Below are positions 61,020-64,000 of a stretch of DNA of 64,000 bases, piece after piece. The translations under genes were made by a program, and so were the position numbers. This DNA comes from JAKVAV01 sp047632755 (GTDB lineage Bacteria > Bacteroidota > Bacteroidia > Flavobacteriales_D > Cryomorphaceae): NCBI GenBank assembly GCA_047632755.1, contig JBLIDT010000014.1, forward strand, positions 1-64,000, given 5' to 3'. The notes under the pieces are model-generated. The model saw only the letters and a list, made by a program, of their open reading frames with translations. It was not told the origin of the DNA and ran no database searches. The stretch's first letter is position 1. Every line of letters begins with the position of its first letter.

Positions 61020-62267
61020 TTAAGCCATAACCTCAAGTGTTTCGGTGATGGCTTGTGCTGCGCTTTCTCCTGCGCGCATGGCACCATCAATGGAGGCATT
61101 GGTGAGGTAATCACCTGCAAGGTGAACGTGCTGGGTTACTTGAGTTTGTTCGGCAGGCAAGTTCAAGGCAGGACTGTCTATTACAGGCAGGGCATTATTG
61201 ATATTATATTGCTTCAGAAATTTGAGCTGCGATTCTTTTACTTTTAAAAGGTTCACCAAATCTTGTTTGACTTCTTGATGAGTTTGATTGCCGCGAACGG
61301 TGACGGACCAGAGGGATTTATCGGATGGAGCGCAATTTGGAACCACCTCGTCGTGCCTTGCGAAATTGTTGATAGAACTATTGACTCTGGCATCCAGACC
61401 AATTGTGTCGTTCATCGAAGGGAGAGATTTATCTCCGCTAAAATACATTGTGGTTGTTCTGTTCCAAGAAATGTGGTGATCAAGTTGAGCTAATAAATGA
61501 TCGGGATTGCAAGCTATGATGATCTTCTTTGCTTTGACAGTGGAGCCATCGTCCAATTCAATCGAAGGATCGTTATTGACTTTTGAGACCTTGGTGTTGA
61601 GACGAATCTCCGTTGATTGTAGCTTGGATTTGAGTTGCTTTGGAATCTCACCCATTCCTTTTGCTGGAATGCAGGCACTACCTTTCGCGAAATTTCTAAA
61701 GACGAATCGAAACATGGCGGCGTCGGTTTCCAGCTCTCTTTCGAGAAAAATCCCTCCAAAAAAAGGTTTGAAAAAGTTCTCAATAATCTTTTCAGAGAAA
61801 CCAAAATCTCTCAAGTATTTCTGGGTAGACTGTCGCTCTCCTTCAAAGACCTCTGCTACGGTTTTTGATTGGAGTTTTTGGGAAAGGCTGAGCATCTTAA
61901 ACTTGTCAGATAAAGAACCCACTCTTGAAAGAGCCGTTGATGGAAGTGCCGCAATTTTTCTCAATGGGTCAGCTATAGAAAAGCTTCCCTTTTCGTCAAA
62001 TATTTTTGCTCCTGGTTCAAAACGTTTTAGGTTTAAGGATTCGAAGTCCAGTAACTCTTTTGCTTTCTCGTAAGTGTCGATAAACACTTGAAAACCTCTT
62101 TCCAAAGTGAAGCCATCTACTTGGTCTGTTTGGACTCTGCCGCCTACCTGATTATCAGCATCTAAAAGAAGGGTTGAGTATCCCGATTCCTCACATTTTT
62201 TTGCGGCCACTAATCCTGCCACACCTGCACCGACGATGATCACGTCAAATTGATTTTCATTTTTCAT
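61020..62267 (-). CDS. FAD-dependent oxidoreductase (amine oxidase / phytoene desaturase-like)
   Basis: A 415-residue flavoprotein. The N-terminal dinucleotide site VIIVGAGVAGLVAAKKCEES is followed by DADNQVGGRVQTDQVDGFTL, the usual motif of the amine-oxidase/protoporphyrinogen-oxidase superfamily. The C-terminal FAD motif is LAGDYLTNASIDGAMRAGES. It probably oxidises a hydrophobic or amine-bearing substrate; carotenoid-type or tetrapyrrole-type neighbours are absent, so the substrate is unknown. TACTTTCG, a near -7 box, lies seven bases before the ATG. Confidence 0.87.
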   Translation of the reverse strand: MKNENQFDVIIVGAGVAGLVAAKKCEESGYSTLLLDADNQVGGRVQTDQVDGFTLERGFQVFIDTYEKAKELLDFESLNLKRFEPGAKIFDEKGSFSIADPLRKIAALPSTALSRVGSLSDKFKMLSLSQKLQSKTVAEVFEGERQSTQKYLRDFGFSEKIIENFFKPFFGGIFLERELETDAAMFRFVFRNFAKGSACIPAKGMGEIPKQLKSKLQSTEIRLNTKVSKVNNDPSIELDDGSTVKAKKIIIACNPDHLLAQLDHHISWNRTTTMYFSGDKSLPSMNDTIGLDARVNSSINNFARHDEVVPNCAPSDKSLWSVTVRGNQTHQEVKQDLVNLLKVKESQLKFLKQYNINNALPVIDSPALNLPAEQTQVTQHVHLAGDYLTNASIDGAMRAGESAAQAITETLEVMA

Positions 62268-62319
62268 GTGTGCCGAAAGTAAAAAAAGCAGCAGGAAGAA
62301 TGCCGCTCATTGGATGGAA

Positions 62320-62559
62320 TTAAATTTTTTGTATGCCCAATTCAGGTCGATCTACATATCCGAATTCCTGTTCTTCTTTGAGTTCCTCGTTTTTGTGTTC
62401 GCCATACTTCAAAACTACCCAAACCATCCAAATAATGATAACCGGAGAAACAGCGAAAGTAGGCGCAACCCAATTAAGTAAAATACAAGTGCTCGCAAAC
62501 ATGGTATAAAGAATCAGAGTCATTGAAACTCCTCCGACGGCTATTGTTTTGTCAAGCAT
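62320..62559 (-). CDS. Small two-helix membrane protein
   Basis: A 79-residue protein with two hydrophobic helices (about 5-28 and 34-50) and a charged tail (YGEHKNEELKEEQEFGYVDR). No family recognised. It stands between the FAD oxidoreductase and a TPR gene on the same strand, 32 bp after the latter's stop. Confidence 0.55.
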   Translation of the reverse strand: MLDKTIAVGGVSMTLILYTMFASTCILLNWVAPTFAVSPVIIIWMVWVVLKYGEHKNEELKEEQEFGYVDRPELGIQKI

Positions 62560-62591
62560 AGGAATAAAAAAAAATCAAACTGAAAGTTCAT

Positions 62592-63752
62592 CTAATTTCC
62601 GTCAAAATGGAGATCCTTTTTTAACTGGTCTACACGACTTTCGGCATACTCCTTCTCGGAATTTTTAAGAGTATCTTCTTGAGCTATAAATGTCTCAAAC
62701 ATGTTCAATGCTATTTTTTGGTCTTGGTAGTAGACATCATAACTTTTTGCCAGATAAAAATTCATAATGTTTCTGCCTGAGAATTTTTTTGCCATCAGAA
62801 AGGAATCAATTGCCTCCTTATGATTCCTACTTTCTTGTTGTATTAGCCCAAGCCTTTCGTAGTATGTTCCGAGATTGCCAGATAGTGCTTTATTAAGGGC
62901 CTGACCATACTGAACGGTAGCCATATCGATTTGCCCCAATTTCTCCATGCATAGCCCCATGTAATAATGCGGATAGTCGAGTTCATTGAGCACATTCGAT
63001 AAGGTACGAAGCACCTCTATCGCTTCTTCGTATCTCCCCAAGTGATAGAGCGATATTCCCGCATACCTCATTGCCGTGAGAGGAGGGGTGTCAGACATCA
63101 AGGGCTCTAGCCATTTCAAGACTTCTTCCCATTTTTCAGCTGCGAAGCCTAGTTTAGCTTTGGTAAGTCTGGCAAAACGATTTGGTGGATCTAGGTGGAG
63201 CGCACGATTGAGCAGACTGTCTGCATCGGCATGCTGTTGGAAGTCAAGTAAAAGTTGAGCAAAACCAGTAATGGTGATCAGATCAAGGCTATCAAATTGA
63301 TAGGCTAAAGAATAGTAGGCAATGGCTTTGTCAAACTTTTGAACTTCAACCGCACTTTCGGCTGCCTCTCTATAGAAGTAGGCATTTGAAGGATTGATCA
63401 CAATCAGTTTTTCATAAATCACAAGAGCATCGGTATTGCTCGACTTTTTTGATAATTCGGCAATGGCAATTAAGGATGGTATATGAGTACTATCAATTCT
63501 TAGGGCTTGCTCGAGATTTTCAAACGCCTCTTTTTTTCTGCCTTTTTTGGCCAGGGCTTTGGCAGAGAAATAAAATGGATTGATGTCAGATTTGTCCTGC
63601 TCTTTCCATGCTTGAGCTATGGAAATTGCTGTCTGGATTTGACCACTTTCCATAGCTGCGACATAGCGAGAATAAAAATCGCTTGAAGTATTTTGAGCTG
63701 AGGCCTGAAGAAAAAATAATAGGAGAGAAAAAACTGCCAGAAAGGTCTTCAT
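62592..63752 (-). CDS. Exported tetratricopeptide-repeat protein
   Basis: A 386-residue protein with a Sec signal peptide (1-19, ending ASAQN) and about nine TPR units: ISIAQAWKEQDKSDINPFYF, EAFENLEQALRIDSTHIPSL, VIYEKLIVINPSNAYFYREA, AIAYYSLAYQFDSL, and so on to MFETFIAQEDTL. It is probably periplasmic and mediates protein contacts; no catalytic motif. It has the best promoter in the window, with a -7 box four bases before the ATG and a palindrome over the -33 element. Confidence 0.82.
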   Translation of the reverse strand: MKTFLAVFSLLLFFLQASAQNTSSDFYSRYVAAMESGQIQTAISIAQAWKEQDKSDINPFYFSAKALAKKGRKKEAFENLEQALRIDSTHIPSLIAIAELSKKSSNTDALVIYEKLIVINPSNAYFYREAAESAVEVQKFDKAIAYYSLAYQFDSLDLITITGFAQLLLDFQQHADADSLLNRALHLDPPNRFARLTKAKLGFAAEKWEEVLKWLEPLMSDTPPLTAMRYAGISLYHLGRYEEAIEVLRTLSNVLNELDYPHYYMGLCMEKLGQIDMATVQYGQALNKALSGNLGTYYERLGLIQQESRNHKEAIDSFLMAKKFSGRNIMNFYLAKSYDVYYQDQKIALNMFETFIAQEDTLKNSEKEYAESRVDQLKKDLHFDGN

Positions 63753-63756
63753 CCAT

Positions 63757-63784
63757 CAAATATAATGGAGCGGAACGTAATCAA
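63757..63784 (-). promoter_or_regulatory. Promoter of the exported TPR gene (-33 TTG and -7 TATATTTG)
   Basis: On the minus strand TTG (63782-63784), a 17-base spacer and TATATTTG (63757-63764) fit the Bacteroidota -33/-7 pattern. The -7 box ends four bases before the ATG at 63752. Confidence 0.6.
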
Positions 63785-63800
63785 CTAATTATTTAGTTGA
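63781..63800. promoter_or_regulatory. 20-bp palindrome covering the -33 element
   Basis: TCAACTAA-TTAT-TTAGTTGA has perfect 8-bp arms. It overlaps the -33 TTG of the TPR promoter, so it could be an operator; it has no T-tract for termination. Confidence 0.45.
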
Positions 63801-63810
63801 AACAAAAGTT

Positions 63811-63826
63811 GAATTGTATACAATTC
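63811..63826. repeat. Perfect 16-bp palindrome beside the stop of the last gene
   Basis: GAATTGTATACAATTC abuts the stop codon of the partial gene at 63827. It may help mRNA 3'-end formation or bind a regulator together with the adjacent 20-bp palindrome. Confidence 0.4.
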
Positions 63827-64000
63827 TTAAACTGCAGGGGCTAAAGCAGAAATTCTGAACCAATAAGCTCGTCCTTGCGGCAGGTCTCTAACGGTAAATG
63901 ATGTTGAGCGAGTCTTGCTGTAAATTCTCCAAGCAGGTTTATTGGTTTCTTCGAAATTTGCATATTCAATTACGAAAAGTGAATTCGGGTTGTGGTAGTT
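63827..64000 (-). CDS. Fibronectin type III-like protein, C-terminal part
   Basis: The last 57 codons of a minus-strand gene that continues past the window edge. The segment NSLFVIEYANFEETNKPAWR, SKTRSTSFTVRDLPQGRAYW and FRISALAPAV matches the second half of an FnIII domain (strands D to G, with the typical LPxGxxYWFRI). Short FnIII proteins are frequent in Bacteroidota. The start and the remaining domains are not visible. Confidence 0.6.
   Translation of the reverse strand, partial: NYHNPNSLFVIEYANFEETNKPAWRIYSKTRSTSFTVRDLPQGRAYWFRISALAPAV

Noticed and set aside
60968..61120. N-terminal extension of the porin-like protein
   Set aside because: The extra 51 codons overlap the next gene and have no family character, while a normal signal peptide starts at 60967.

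Overview
The window reads as a chromosome segment of a Bacteroidota member, most likely a marine Flavobacteriales-type organism. The evidence is several type IX secretion (T9SS) C-terminal sorting domains, a bacillithiol-type BshA glycosyltransferase, Bacteroidota-specific families (DUF3810, SatD/DUF3307, GldL-like membrane proteins), start codons without clear Shine-Dalgarno sequences, and -7 promoter boxes of the form TAnnTTTG. I saw no insertion sequence, prophage, CRISPR array or rRNA. There is one tRNA gene, tRNA-Leu(GAG). Genes are tightly packed, with several overlapping convergent 3' ends.

Layout. 1-13.2 kb: the 3' part of a sodium/solute symporter, an inositol monophosphatase and mtaB pair, a cupin remnant with a group III truncated haemoglobin, an M48 peptidase, a broken tfoX-like gene, a 3D-domain lipoprotein, a peptide-binding lipoprotein, and a minus-strand run of mutL, two rhomboids and an EEP-family membrane protein. 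13.5-22.2 kb: an NagZ-like GH3/beta-lactamase fusion, T9SS-exported proteins including an M1 aminopeptidase, and an ECF sigma factor with a presumed anti-sigma factor that joins an inner-membrane helix to an outer-membrane barrel. 22.4-34.9 kb: a MATE transporter, an M16 peptidase, bshA, a CaiB-type CoA transferase divergent from a beta-helix lipoprotein, a fatty-acid hydroxylase, tRNA-Leu, an MscS channel and an SbtA-type permease.

35-46 kb: small membrane proteins, then a SatD/DUF3307 gene pair preceded by four palindromes spaced exactly 28 bp apart, an acid phosphatase lipoprotein, a two-component sensor relic carrying only in-frame stops in its readable part, acetyl-CoA synthetase, several Bacteroidota hypothetical proteins, a broken response regulator, and an acyl-ACP desaturase/MntR-type operon with a structured leader. 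46-64 kb: a rhodanese and a TIGR04282 glycosyltransferase, NDH-2, a large T9SS BNR-repeat protein, a second ECF sigma/anti-sigma pair whose anti-sigma partner ends in a T9SS type B domain, a DUF3810 peptidase with a prolyl oligopeptidase, miaA, several envelope proteins, an FAD oxidoreductase, TPR proteins, and a partial fibronectin-III protein at the edge.

Most genes serve the cell envelope, secretion or proteolysis. The points most worth following are the two trans-envelope sigma/anti-sigma modules, above all the one carrying a T9SS domain, the SatD/DUF3307 operon with its phased operator array, and the cluster of decayed signalling genes.
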